Shown: piece after piece, positions 8,353 through 15,066 of the stretch
How positions within the stretch are numbered: position 1 is the stretch's first letter
How the letters are laid out: every line of letters begins with the position of its first letter
Origin: Bacteroides sp.
GTDB taxonomy: Bacteria > Bacteroidota > Bacteroidia > Bacteroidales > Muribaculaceae
Reading direction: 5' to 3'
Length of the DNA: 52,884 bases
Assembly (NCBI GenBank): GCA_014801535.1
Contig: JAAVEA010000003.1
Location: 67,311-120,194 of the forward strand
Program-made: the position numbers and the translations under genes
The notes under the pieces: model-generated
What the model saw: only the letters and a program-made list of their open reading frames with translations
Database searches by the model: none
What the model was told of the DNA's origin: nothing

Positions 8353-9957
8353 ATGGCACAGATAGATTTGTCCCAGTATGGCATCAAGGATGTCAAAGAG
8401 GTAATCTACAATCCTTCTTACGAGGAACTCTTCAAAGCTGAAACCGATCCTTCTCTCGAAGGCTTCGAAAAAGGCACTGTAACTGAGCTCGGCGCCGTAA
8501 ACGTTATGACCGGCGTTTATACAGGCCGTTCTCCCAAAGATAAATTCATCGTCCTCGACGACAACTCCAAAGATAAAGTTTGGTGGACTACCGAGGAGTA
8601 TAAGAACGACAACAAGCCTGTAACCGAAGAGGCTTGGAAAGAGATCAAAGAGATCGCTATCAAAGAGCTCTCAGGCAAGAAACTTTATGTTGTTGACCGT
8701 TTCTGCGGTGCTAACAAGGATACCCGCATGGCTGTCCGCTTCATCATGGAAGTGGCATGGCAGGCTCACTTCGTGACCAATATGTTCATCGCTCCCACTG
8801 AGGAGGAACTCAAAGACTTCAAGCCCGACTTCATTGTTTACAACGCTTCTAAGGCTAAAGTTGAGAACTTCAAGGAACTCGGCCTCAATTCTGAGACTGC
8901 CGTGGTGTTCAACACTACTTCAAAAGAGCAGGTTATCATCAACACATGGTATGGCGGTGAGATGAAGAAGGGTATGTTCTCAATGATGAACTACTTCCTC
9001 CCCCAGAGCGGTATCGCTTCTATGCACTGCTCAGCCAACACCGACAAAGAGAGTAAGAACACTGCAATCTTCTTCGGTCTTTCAGGTACTGGTAAGACTA
9101 CCCTTTCAACCGACCCGAAACGTCTCCTCATCGGTGATGACGAACACGGTTGGGACGACAACGGTGTCTTCAACTTCGAAGGTGGTTGCTACGCTAAGGT
9201 TATCAACCTTGACAAAGAGAGCGAACCCGATATCTACAACGCTATCCGTCGCGACGCTCTTCTTGAGAACGTTACTGTTGACGAGAACGGCAAGATCGAC
9301 TTCGCCGATAAGAGTGTGACTGAGAACACTCGCGTTTCTTACCCTATCGATCACATCGAGAGCATCGTTAAGCCTGTTTCCGCAGGTCCGGCTGCAAAGA
9401 ATGTCATCTTCCTTTCTGCAGACGCATTCGGTGTGCTTCCTCCCGTTTCAATCCTCACACCCGAGCAGACTCAGTATTATTTCCTCTCCGGCTTCACTTC
9501 CAAACTTGCCGGTACAGAGCGCGGCATCACTGAGCCCACTCCTACTTTCTCAGCTTGCTTCGGCCAGGCATTCCTTGAGCTCCACCCCACAAAATATGCT
9601 GAGGAGCTCGTTAAGAAGATGAACGCCAACGGTGCCAAGGCTTATCTCGTGAACACAGGTTGGAACGGTACCGGCAAACGTATCTCAATCAAGGATACAC
9701 GCGGTATCATCGACGCTATCCTCGACGGCAGCATCCTTTCTGCTCCTACCAAGCAGATTCCTATCTTCGATTTCACAGTTCCCACTGAACTCCCCGGCGT
9801 AGATCCCAAGATCCTCGATCCCCGCGACACTTACGCTAACCCCGAAGAGTGGACTGAGAAAGCTACCAAGCTTGCTGAGATGTTCATCAAGAACTTCAAG
9901 AAGTTTGAGTTCAACCCCGCAGGTAAGGCTCTCGTTTCTGCTGGTCCTCAGCTCTAA
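8353..9957 (+). CDS. pckA: ATP-dependent phosphoenolpyruvate carboxykinase
   Basis: This 534-aa cytosolic enzyme interconverts oxaloacetate + ATP with PEP + CO2 + ADP. In succinate-producing Bacteroidales it commonly runs in the CO2-fixing direction and saves ATP. Visible motifs are the PEPCK-specific P-loop GLSGTGKTT (242-250), the metal/kinase-2 motif GDDEHGWDD (261-269), the substrate loop RSPKDKF (59-65) and FSACFGQAF near the C-terminus. The length is standard for the ATP-type family. Third positions are rich in C and the coding is clean, as for a highly expressed gene. It sits between the isolated phage-type structural gene and the capsid cluster, which is why those phage genes do not look like a contiguous prophage. 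Confidence 0.97.
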   Translation: MAQIDLSQYGIKDVKEVIYNPSYEELFKAETDPSLEGFEKGTVTELGAVNVMTGVYTGRSPKDKFIVLDDNSKDKVWWTTEEYKNDNKPVTEEAWKEIKEIAIKELSGKKLYVVDRFCGANKDTRMAVRFIMEVAWQAHFVTNMFIAPTEEELKDFKPDFIVYNASKAKVENFKELGLNSETAVVFNTTSKEQVIINTWYGGEMKKGMFSMMNYFLPQSGIASMHCSANTDKESKNTAIFFGLSGTGKTTLSTDPKRLLIGDDEHGWDDNGVFNFEGGCYAKVINLDKESEPDIYNAIRRDALLENVTVDENGKIDFADKSVTENTRVSYPIDHIESIVKPVSAGPAAKNVIFLSADAFGVLPPVSILTPEQTQYYFLSGFTSKLAGTERGITEPTPTFSACFGQAFLELHPTKYAEELVKKMNANGAKAYLVNTGWNGTGKRISIKDTRGIIDAILDGSILSAPTKQIPIFDFTVPTELPGVDPKILDPRDTYANPEEWTEKATKLAEMFIKNFKKFEFNPAGKALVSAGPQL

Positions 9958-10008
9958 TAATGAAAAAAGACTTATGCTGACTGCATAATATCATTACCTT
10001 CTATATAT

Positions 10009-10040
10009 CGGCGGCTGCCCTCGGGCGGCCGCTTTTTATT
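10009..10040 (+). terminator. intrinsic terminator of pckA
   Basis: A 10-bp GC-rich stem (GCGGCTGCCC with GGGCGGCCGC, one T-G pair) has a 2-nt loop and is followed by TTTTTATTT, 50 bp after the pckA stop. Confidence 0.85.
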
Positions 10041-10116
10041 TATCTTAAACCAATAGCAATTTACATTTGTTAAAATTAAGTAAGTGTCATTCAGGAAATA
10101 ATTAATGATATAGGCT

Positions 10117-10155
10117 CGATGTAGGAACGCACCCAAGGTGCGTCCGCCCATTCCC
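10117..10155. repeat. short REP-like hairpin in the pckA downstream gap
   Basis: ACGCACC CAA GGTGCGT (10127-10143) is a perfect 7-bp stem flanked by GGA and CCG, in the otherwise gene-free interval 9958-10295. Read on the minus strand it looks like the intergenic hairpin repeats I associate with Bacteroidales chromosomes. One copy only is present in this window. Confidence 0.35.
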
Positions 10156-10295
10156 AAATACATTAACTATTTTGTTTGTGCTACTTAAGGCTGAGAAATA
10201 AGTTAATCCTTTTTTAATTTTACATTTTTGGGAAACAGACTTATAATAACTCAGAAAATCAGAATTATCAGAATAATTAGAACACGTTATAAACT

Positions 10296-10697
10296 ATGAA
10301 AACTAAACTCCAGAAAGCGATAGAGAATAAAGATAAGGAAAGCGCAAGGGCTCTCGTGATCGAACTTATTGAAAAACATCCCGACAAACGATCGACGCTC
10401 GATGCTGTCACAATGTTGGTCAGGAATTTCCCCGAGGTTTTTGATGAAGACGAGAACGATATGCGCGATATACAGCGTAAAGACTACTCGGCAGCAATCA
10501 AGACAAGATTGACAGAACGTCTAAAAGAGAACTTTTCTCGCGAGAAACTTTCTACATTTGTAGACATGTCGGTCTCTATGGCCCGTCATCCAAGCGACAA
10601 GACCCTCCCTCTTGACGAAGATATAGTAGGCGAACTTATAGCCGACGAGTTTTCGGTTCCGATGGTAGGCAGTCCGGAAGGTCCCGAAAATAAATAA
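10296..10697 (+). CDS. hypothetical 133-aa helical protein
   Basis: A short charged protein, mostly helical by composition (MKTKLQKAIENKDKESARAL at the start), with no signal peptide or membrane segment. The first 45 residues look like an alpha-alpha repeat. I do not recognise the family. It lies between the pckA terminator and the capsid/lysis operon and converges on the amidase gene across a shared hairpin. That position makes a link to the phage-like genes possible, but nothing in the sequence shows one. Confidence 0.65.
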   Translation: MKTKLQKAIENKDKESARALVIELIEKHPDKRSTLDAVTMLVRNFPEVFDEDENDMRDIQRKDYSAAIKTRLTERLKENFSREKLSTFVDMSVSMARHPSDKTLPLDEDIVGELIADEFSVPMVGSPEGPENK

Positions 10698-10701
10698 TAT
10701 G

Positions 10702-10740
10702 AAATTGCTTCTTCCTCTGAATTAGAGAAAGAAGCAATTT
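10702..10740. terminator. bidirectional hairpin between the 133-aa gene and the amidase
   Basis: A perfect 12-bp stem (AAATTGCTTCTT with AAGAAGCAATTT, 10702-10713 and 10729-10740) has T/A tracts on both sides. A third copy of GAAGAAGCAATTT lies at 10752-10764. It separates two converging transcription units. Confidence 0.65.
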
Positions 10741-10781
10741 TAAATTAAAGGAAGAAGCAATTTCCACCGGCTGTGCCGTGG

Positions 10782-11180
10782 TCATAGTTCCGAAATCTCG
10801 AAGCAGGGGCAGGCTTTGGCAGCAAATTCCTTGTGCCCATGCAATGTGGCACCCGGAAATTCCTTCCTGAGCCTCGCCACCAACTCCTTCAGAGCCTTCT
10901 TCTGTGCCTCGGTGCGTGTATCCTTGGGAAGAAGATGTTTCGCATCAAGTCCTCCGATGTAGCATACGCCGATCGAATTCTTATTCTGTCCCAGACAATG
11001 GGCACCGATCTCCTCTACCGGACGCCCGGCATGGACACTCCCGTCAAGATAAACCACATAATGGTAACCTATCGTGCGGAAACCTCGCTGAATATGCCAT
11101 GATCGTATATCATTCACCGTCACCTCCCGTCCTTCGGGAGTGGCGCTGCAATGCAATATTATCTTATCTATCTTTCTCAT
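10782..11180 (-). CDS. N-acetylmuramoyl-L-alanine amidase (phage-type endolysin)
   Basis: This 132-aa single-domain amidase_2 (T7-lysozyme-like) enzyme cuts the amide bond between MurNAc and L-Ala of peptidoglycan. The predicted zinc ligands are all present: H10 (ILHCSAT), H116 (LHGHKEF) and C124 (AKACPCF), with K122 as the transition-state lysine. It has no signal peptide, so it needs a holin to reach the wall; a holin-like gene lies immediately upstream. It is the last gene of the capsid operon. This short endolysin type is common on Bacteroidales phages and prophages. Intact active-site residues argue against decay. Confidence 0.9.
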   Translation of the reverse strand: MRKIDKIILHCSATPEGREVTVNDIRSWHIQRGFRTIGYHYVVYLDGSVHAGRPVEEIGAHCLGQNKNSIGVCYIGGLDAKHLLPKDTRTEAQKKALKELVARLRKEFPGATLHGHKEFAAKACPCFEISEL

Positions 11181-11192
11181 ATCTCCGTTTTT

Positions 11193-11438
11193 TTAGAATT
11201 TATTCTCTTTCTCCTTGCGGAGATCACCTTTCAATGCATTCACATGGGCCGAAATTCCCATTATCGAACCTACGAACAAAGAGATCTCACCGAATGCATA
11301 TAGCACAGATGAATTGATCTCTCCTTCGGGAGGCACATGAAAACTCATAAAAAGCAAAACGAGTCCGCATATCATCACGCCTACGGCTAATCCGTAGGAG
11401 ATTTTCTCCTTTAGAGTCATTAAGTTACGTGCATTCAT
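11193..11438 (-). CDS. holin-like small membrane protein
   Basis: An 81-aa protein with two membrane helices (about 13-33 and 46-66) separated by the turn HVPPEGEINSSVLYAFGE, and a charged C-terminus (KGDLRKEKENKF). This 'PP.GeI..SVL..FG' hairpin next to a short amidase is the usual lysis pair in Bacteroidales phages. It would make lesions in the inner membrane and release the endolysin. Its start overlaps the stop of the preceding gene by 4 bp, and the amidase follows after 12 bp, so capsid and lysis genes are co-transcribed. Confidence 0.75.
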   Translation of the reverse strand: MNARNLMTLKEKISYGLAVGVMICGLVLLFMSFHVPPEGEINSSVLYAFGEISLFVGSIMGISAHVNALKGDLRKEKENKF

Positions 11439-12025
11439 TCCCTTATCTCTTTAATTATATTCACCAGTTTGTCGGTCAGCAGATGTTTGAGCGACGGAGG
11501 AAAAAGCAATTTATTCTCCTCCTCCACACGAGGCCGGGGAATATATCCCCCTTCCGCAACACGGCTTCCGGCCACACTTCCGAAAATCTCAAGAGCGCGC
11601 TCACCATCATGATAACCCATAGTCACAAAAGGGGGACAGACTCGGTCGCAACCTCTGCTTAACCAATGGCGACGCAGACTGACTGAGACATCTCCCGTCG
11701 ATATCAGTTCTGTCACCCCTACAGTCCAATCGCTCATGCGCAGATATATCAGGCGCATGAAATCATCTGGCACACGGAATATCTGACCCACAGAAGACCC
11801 TTCGCCGATTCTTCTTACCGCACCGCTCAAGGGGAGCCATTCTCCGAACGATTCTCTGTCGGCAGAAATAATAACCGCTTCGGCAGCCTCCACAATTATA
11901 TTTCTGATAAGCTCTCGAAGATCAAATTGCGGAGACCCGTATTCAATGGCCTCATCAAGCAGATCGGGAGATTCATCAAGTTTTATCAGCACCGACTCCA
12001 CCACTTCATCTATATCTACCCTCAT
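11435..12025 (-). CDS. phage head-completion/adaptor-like protein
   Basis: A 196-aa protein with an acidic helical N-terminus (MRVDIDEVVESVLIKLDESP) and a central FRVPDDFMRLIYLRMSDWTVGVTELI, a segment I associate with conserved small structural proteins of Bacteroidales phages placed after the capsid gene. By position it could be a neck or head-tail connector. It is linked by 4-bp overlaps to both neighbours (12022..12339 upstream, holin downstream). No catalytic motif is seen. The specific role is inferred from gene order. Confidence 0.55.
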   Translation of the reverse strand: MRVDIDEVVESVLIKLDESPDLLDEAIEYGSPQFDLRELIRNIIVEAAEAVIISADRESFGEWLPLSGAVRRIGEGSSVGQIFRVPDDFMRLIYLRMSDWTVGVTELISTGDVSVSLRRHWLSRGCDRVCPPFVTMGYHDGERALEIFGSVAGSRVAEGGYIPRPRVEEENKLLFPPSLKHLLTDKLVNIIKEIRE

Positions 12026-12339
12026 CGCTTCTCCTTTTTAAATGCCACGTTACCAACCACACTCTGCCGTTCTTTTTCATCGACACATTCTTCCGTACCG
12101 GAAATATCAGAGGCCACGGCATCATACTCCTTGTTAAGAAGTCTGATCTTTCCTCTCCTGAAATAACCGCTCTCCTCGATCAGTCGCATCACGACAGGGT
12201 TAGCGGTGGTGAATGTGGCGGGAGTCACACCGTAGCCCGACAGGCTCCCGCCACTGAACCGCACCCTTACTATGTTTTGACCGGCCGGAATAAGAGCTAT
12301 CCATTCCATCATGCCCGATACACCGTAAGTAGCTTTCAT
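12022..12339 (-). CDS. small phage structural protein
   Basis: A 105-aa protein beginning MKATYGVSGMMEWIALIPAG, with VRVRFSGGSLSGYGVTPATF and YFRRGKIRLL. It matches my recollection of a short beta-rich protein ('GG.lt.YGVtPA.f.T..p..q..IE.S..F..GrI.ll') that recurs just after capsid genes in Bacteroidales phages. It is probably a head-decoration or completion protein. It overlaps the next gene by 4 bp and starts 55 bp after the capsid gene stop. Confidence 0.6.
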   Translation of the reverse strand: MKATYGVSGMMEWIALIPAGQNIVRVRFSGGSLSGYGVTPATFTTANPVVMRLIEESGYFRRGKIRLLNKEYDAVASDISGTEECVDEKERQSVVGNVAFKKEKR

Positions 12340-12394
12340 ATCTATATTATATCTAAGTCAAATCTAAGTCAATATACTATCTAAGCAAAAATTG

Positions 12395-13900
12395 TCACTC
12401 TGTCATAATCTCTCCGGTGTAAAGCGTCCACACATTGACCATGTCGCCCTCATCATTCTCTTCGACTGTCATTTTCCACATCTGGCCTGTTCTTGCCTTT
12501 GAGGATATACCGGGACAATCACACGTGAGATAGTAAACATCTCCCTCTTCAGCATCGGCCGGCGCCTCCTCACTGCTCCAAAGTTTGATACCCAAGGCAG
12601 AACCCGACGCATGTTCGCTGTCTCCATCGATCCAGATATGGCAGCTCCCCTTTAATGCAAGAGCATCCCAGATGAGTATTCCGTTACGCGTAGCCTCCTC
12701 ACCCTCCACACGATCTGAAAAACTGTGTTCGGAACTGTATACATAATGCACCAGACGGTCTTCTCCGATAAGAGCGCCGCTGTTGCTCCACCCGAGGCGG
12801 TCGAGTGTCGGCTCTCGTTTTATCTCTATATCCCCGAAGACGGTATGGAAGTTTGTCACTGTCCAGCCCAAAGAATTGGTTTTGGTTGAGATCTGTATCT
12901 CAGGATGTTTGCTGAAATCGATACACTGAATCTGTTCGAGTAGATTCTTTCCCGCCAATAGCAGAGCCGACTTGGGAACATCTTCTCCGGTGAAGAACAT
13001 TTTTGCCATCGCTATAACATCTTCTACTGTCCATCGGCCTTTATGCATGAGCTCACGTTTGAACTGCCAACGTAGTCCCTCGGTGCAATATACACACTGA
13101 AATCCCATTCTCGGAACATTCAGCTTGAACTTTCCTGCGCGTCCGGCCCACAGGGTGCGGTTTCCTCTGACCTTGAAATTGGCTATCGCCTGCTCCGCAA
13201 TCACCGCCTTGGAGAAGGGTATTCGCTTCTTCTGCGAATCAAAATAATCACTAACCACCTGATTCATCCCTCGTTTCTGTAGATAGATGCGTGTGGGCTG
13301 AGGCACAATCAGGTCAGGGTCAACCTCCTTCTGAGTTTCATAAAGGGAATTGGCGAGGATAACGATCTTGGTGCCGGCAGGAATGCGGGGTATGATGCTG
13401 AATTCATCCTCCGGATTATTCTTCTTACCGTTAACTGCCCGCACTATGGGACAGTTGGTGGAGTTGTCCTGCCCGATCACGAATAACATAAGGCTCTGTC
13501 CAACGGTGGGGAACTGTCCGGTGACATCATAACCGTCCACACCTTTCACAAGCAACGTGCTGTAGGGCCGTGGCAGATTCTGGTCGGCCGGTGAGAGCGG
13601 GAGAATGGTCTGTGAGGCCGTCTGAAGGGCTATGTCTTCACTGACGGTAATCATGCTTCTCGGTTCGTCGATCATATAATGCTCCACCTCCGGACTGTTG
13701 ACTTTAACTCTTTTCGCCTTCAGCATCAGATTCATCAACGGGGTGTCGTCGGAATTGAATCTGAAAAGTTCCTCATCAATGTCGCTTTCAATGAAGTGAC
13801 CCGATCCTATCCCGGAGGATCCTTCTGCGGCTGCTGATACGGTTGCAGGTTGGCCTGGAAAGTGATCACCAACTCCTGAATTTCCAATTGTCTTTGTCAT
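12395..13900 (-). CDS. HK97-fold major capsid protein (SU10/DUF5309-like)
   Basis: This 501-aa protein is the main virion candidate. After a Gly/Ser-rich N-terminus it has IDEELFRFNSDDTPLMNLMLKAKRVKVNSPEVEHY. In SU10-type capsid proteins this N-terminal part carries 'dtPl..ll....' and a mixed or swapped substrate segment. The central part (GNRTLWAGRAGKFKLNV, YCTEGLRWQFKRE, FTGEDVPKSALLLAG, LGWTVTNFHTVFGDIEIKREPTLDRLG) fits the A-domain and E-loop strands of that family. The last 80 residues (from about WIDGDSEHAS) look like a separate acidic beta domain. The frame is intact, with no stop. A scaffold-like gene lies upstream and structural and lysis genes downstream. The family assignment needs a profile search. 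Confidence 0.7.
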   Translation of the reverse strand: MTKTIGNSGVGDHFPGQPATVSAAAEGSSGIGSGHFIESDIDEELFRFNSDDTPLMNLMLKAKRVKVNSPEVEHYMIDEPRSMITVSEDIALQTASQTILPLSPADQNLPRPYSTLLVKGVDGYDVTGQFPTVGQSLMLFVIGQDNSTNCPIVRAVNGKKNNPEDEFSIIPRIPAGTKIVILANSLYETQKEVDPDLIVPQPTRIYLQKRGMNQVVSDYFDSQKKRIPFSKAVIAEQAIANFKVRGNRTLWAGRAGKFKLNVPRMGFQCVYCTEGLRWQFKRELMHKGRWTVEDVIAMAKMFFTGEDVPKSALLLAGKNLLEQIQCIDFSKHPEIQISTKTNSLGWTVTNFHTVFGDIEIKREPTLDRLGWSNSGALIGEDRLVHYVYSSEHSFSDRVEGEEATRNGILIWDALALKGSCHIWIDGDSEHASGSALGIKLWSSEEAPADAEEGDVYYLTCDCPGISSKARTGQMWKMTVEENDEGDMVNVWTLYTGEIMTE

Positions 13901-13935
13901 CTCTTTTAAGTTTTAGTGATTAATGATTTATAGGA

Positions 13936-14490
13936 TTATCTACGCGCATCTTCTGCCAAAGAGAAAATGCCTCGGTTTCTTTTCTCGTTCCCTCCGCTTC
14001 TGCTTTCAAGATGAGGCACTCCATCTCCGGCAGTTTTTGTCCGCATCCTCGCTTCTATGTTCGCATTCCGACCCCGTAATTCAGCTGCTCTCACCTCCTC
14101 TTCCAGTCGCTGGTCATAGCTGATACCTTTCATAAGAACCTCAATCATATCGAGAGTCGGAACCCCGTTCCTGACGGCAATCGCCATATTAAAAAGCATC
14201 TTCAGCGAAGAATCAATTTCCTGATGCGAAAACCCGCCTCCCCGTGCGAAACCCTCCACCGAGGCCATAAAATGTGTAATCTTCCCGTCGATCGGAAAAT
14301 CTTGCTCTCCGGTGAGGAGGGTCAGCGTTTCAGGATAAGCACCGAATAGTTGTTCAAGCTCAGATAAACGGTTATCATCCTCCTTTCCCGTACTCTCGTC
14401 CTTCTCCGGTTCAGGAAGTTCTGCATTCTCTTGTGTAGAATCTACTGCACCTTCAAATTCGAAATCGTCTGTTTTTTCTCTTTTTTCCAT
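13936..14490 (-). CDS. scaffold-like protein upstream of the capsid gene
   Basis: A 184-aa protein with a highly acidic, disordered N-terminus (about 45 residues rich in E/D), a helical middle (DNRLSELEQLFGAYPETLTL, ALKMLFNMAIAVRNG-like) and a basic Arg-rich tail. This composition and position immediately before the capsid gene are typical of phage scaffolding or capsid-assembly proteins. It is the first gene of the minus-strand operon and starts opposite the small-terminase-like gene. No protease motif is seen. The role is inferred from context. Confidence 0.5.
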   Translation of the reverse strand: MEKREKTDDFEFEGAVDSTQENAELPEPEKDESTGKEDDNRLSELEQLFGAYPETLTLLTGEQDFPIDGKITHFMASVEGFARGGGFSHQEIDSSLKMLFNMAIAVRNGVPTLDMIEVLMKGISYDQRLEEEVRAAELRGRNANIEARMRTKTAGDGVPHLESRSGGNEKRNRGIFSLAEDARR

Positions 14491-14565
14491 TTCATTTTCA
14501 TATTAAGAATTAATTCCATGTCTTGGTTTACGTTGCAAAATTACAATGCAAATCACCTTAGGATT

Positions 14566-14627
14566 CCATAAATATTTATCATTGCTAAATATTTCATTTG
14601 CATTGTTAAATATTTATATTAACTTTG
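14566..14627 (+). promoter_or_regulatory. terminase promoter with repeated operator-like motif
   Basis: A consensus promoter (TTTG 14597-14600, 19 bp, TAACTTTG 14620-14627) drives the small-terminase-like gene. CATTGCTAAATATTT (14580-14594) and CATTGTTAAATATTT (14601-14615) are direct repeats 21 bp apart, about two helical turns. The second fills the spacer between the -33 and -7 elements. A third AAATATTT lies at 14570-14577. A DNA-binding regulator acting on these would control packaging genes. A TAATTTTG -7 for the opposite (capsid) operon lies at 14536-14543. Confidence 0.6.
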
Positions 14628-14658
14628 CATCCATCAAACACTATTACTTAAAATTATT

Positions 14659-15066
14659 ATGAAGAAAAAAGGAGCAGTATCCGAATTCGGATCAAAGAGA
14701 GATGCCGAGCTATGGCAAGCCTTTCGCAGAGCCATCGCCGCCTCCGGGGTTGTTTCAACCGACATATTGTATGAAATGGCGGCTCACTCCCCTACCTCAC
14801 GTTTCTGGGTAAGCGAACGAAGGGCCTCGGAAGTGATGGGAATGATTATACGGGGAATTTCCATAAGCTATATGAGTAGGCTGCGGCAGGAGATGTTCAG
14901 GGAAATTTTCAATCGATTCATCGATTATCGAAGTCATCATCCCGAATCCACCATATATGAGGCCACCTTCCATGCCGTCAACACACCGGCACCAAAATTC
15001 TACCTCACACCAAAAACAGTAAAAGTAATCCTATGCCGCTTCAGGCGAAATAAATCAGGGAAATGA
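14659..15066 (+). CDS. small-terminase-like DNA-binding protein
   Basis: A 135-aa protein with the segments SPTSRFWVSERRASEVM near residues 44-60 and PAPKFYLTPKTVKVILCRFR near the C-terminus. I recognise both as a conserved pattern ('mPssRFWVSeeRA..v', 'PAPKFYLTP.sak.ii..ik') in a protein that sits next to the large terminase in Bacteroidales phages. It is basic and helical, consistent with recognising packaging-start DNA, so it is probably the small terminase or its functional equivalent. The TGA stop overlaps the ATG of the large terminase (ATGA). Confidence 0.65.
   Translation: MKKKGAVSEFGSKRDAELWQAFRRAIAASGVVSTDILYEMAAHSPTSRFWVSERRASEVMGMIIRGISISYMSRLRQEMFREIFNRFIDYRSHHPESTIYEATFHAVNTPAPKFYLTPKTVKVILCRFRRNKSGK

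Noticed and set aside
10127-10143. Hairpin ACGCACC-GGTGCGT similar to the CRISPR repeat stem
   Set aside because: Single copy, lacks the conserved GAATTGAAAC end, and has no spacer structure; better seen as a REP-like hairpin.
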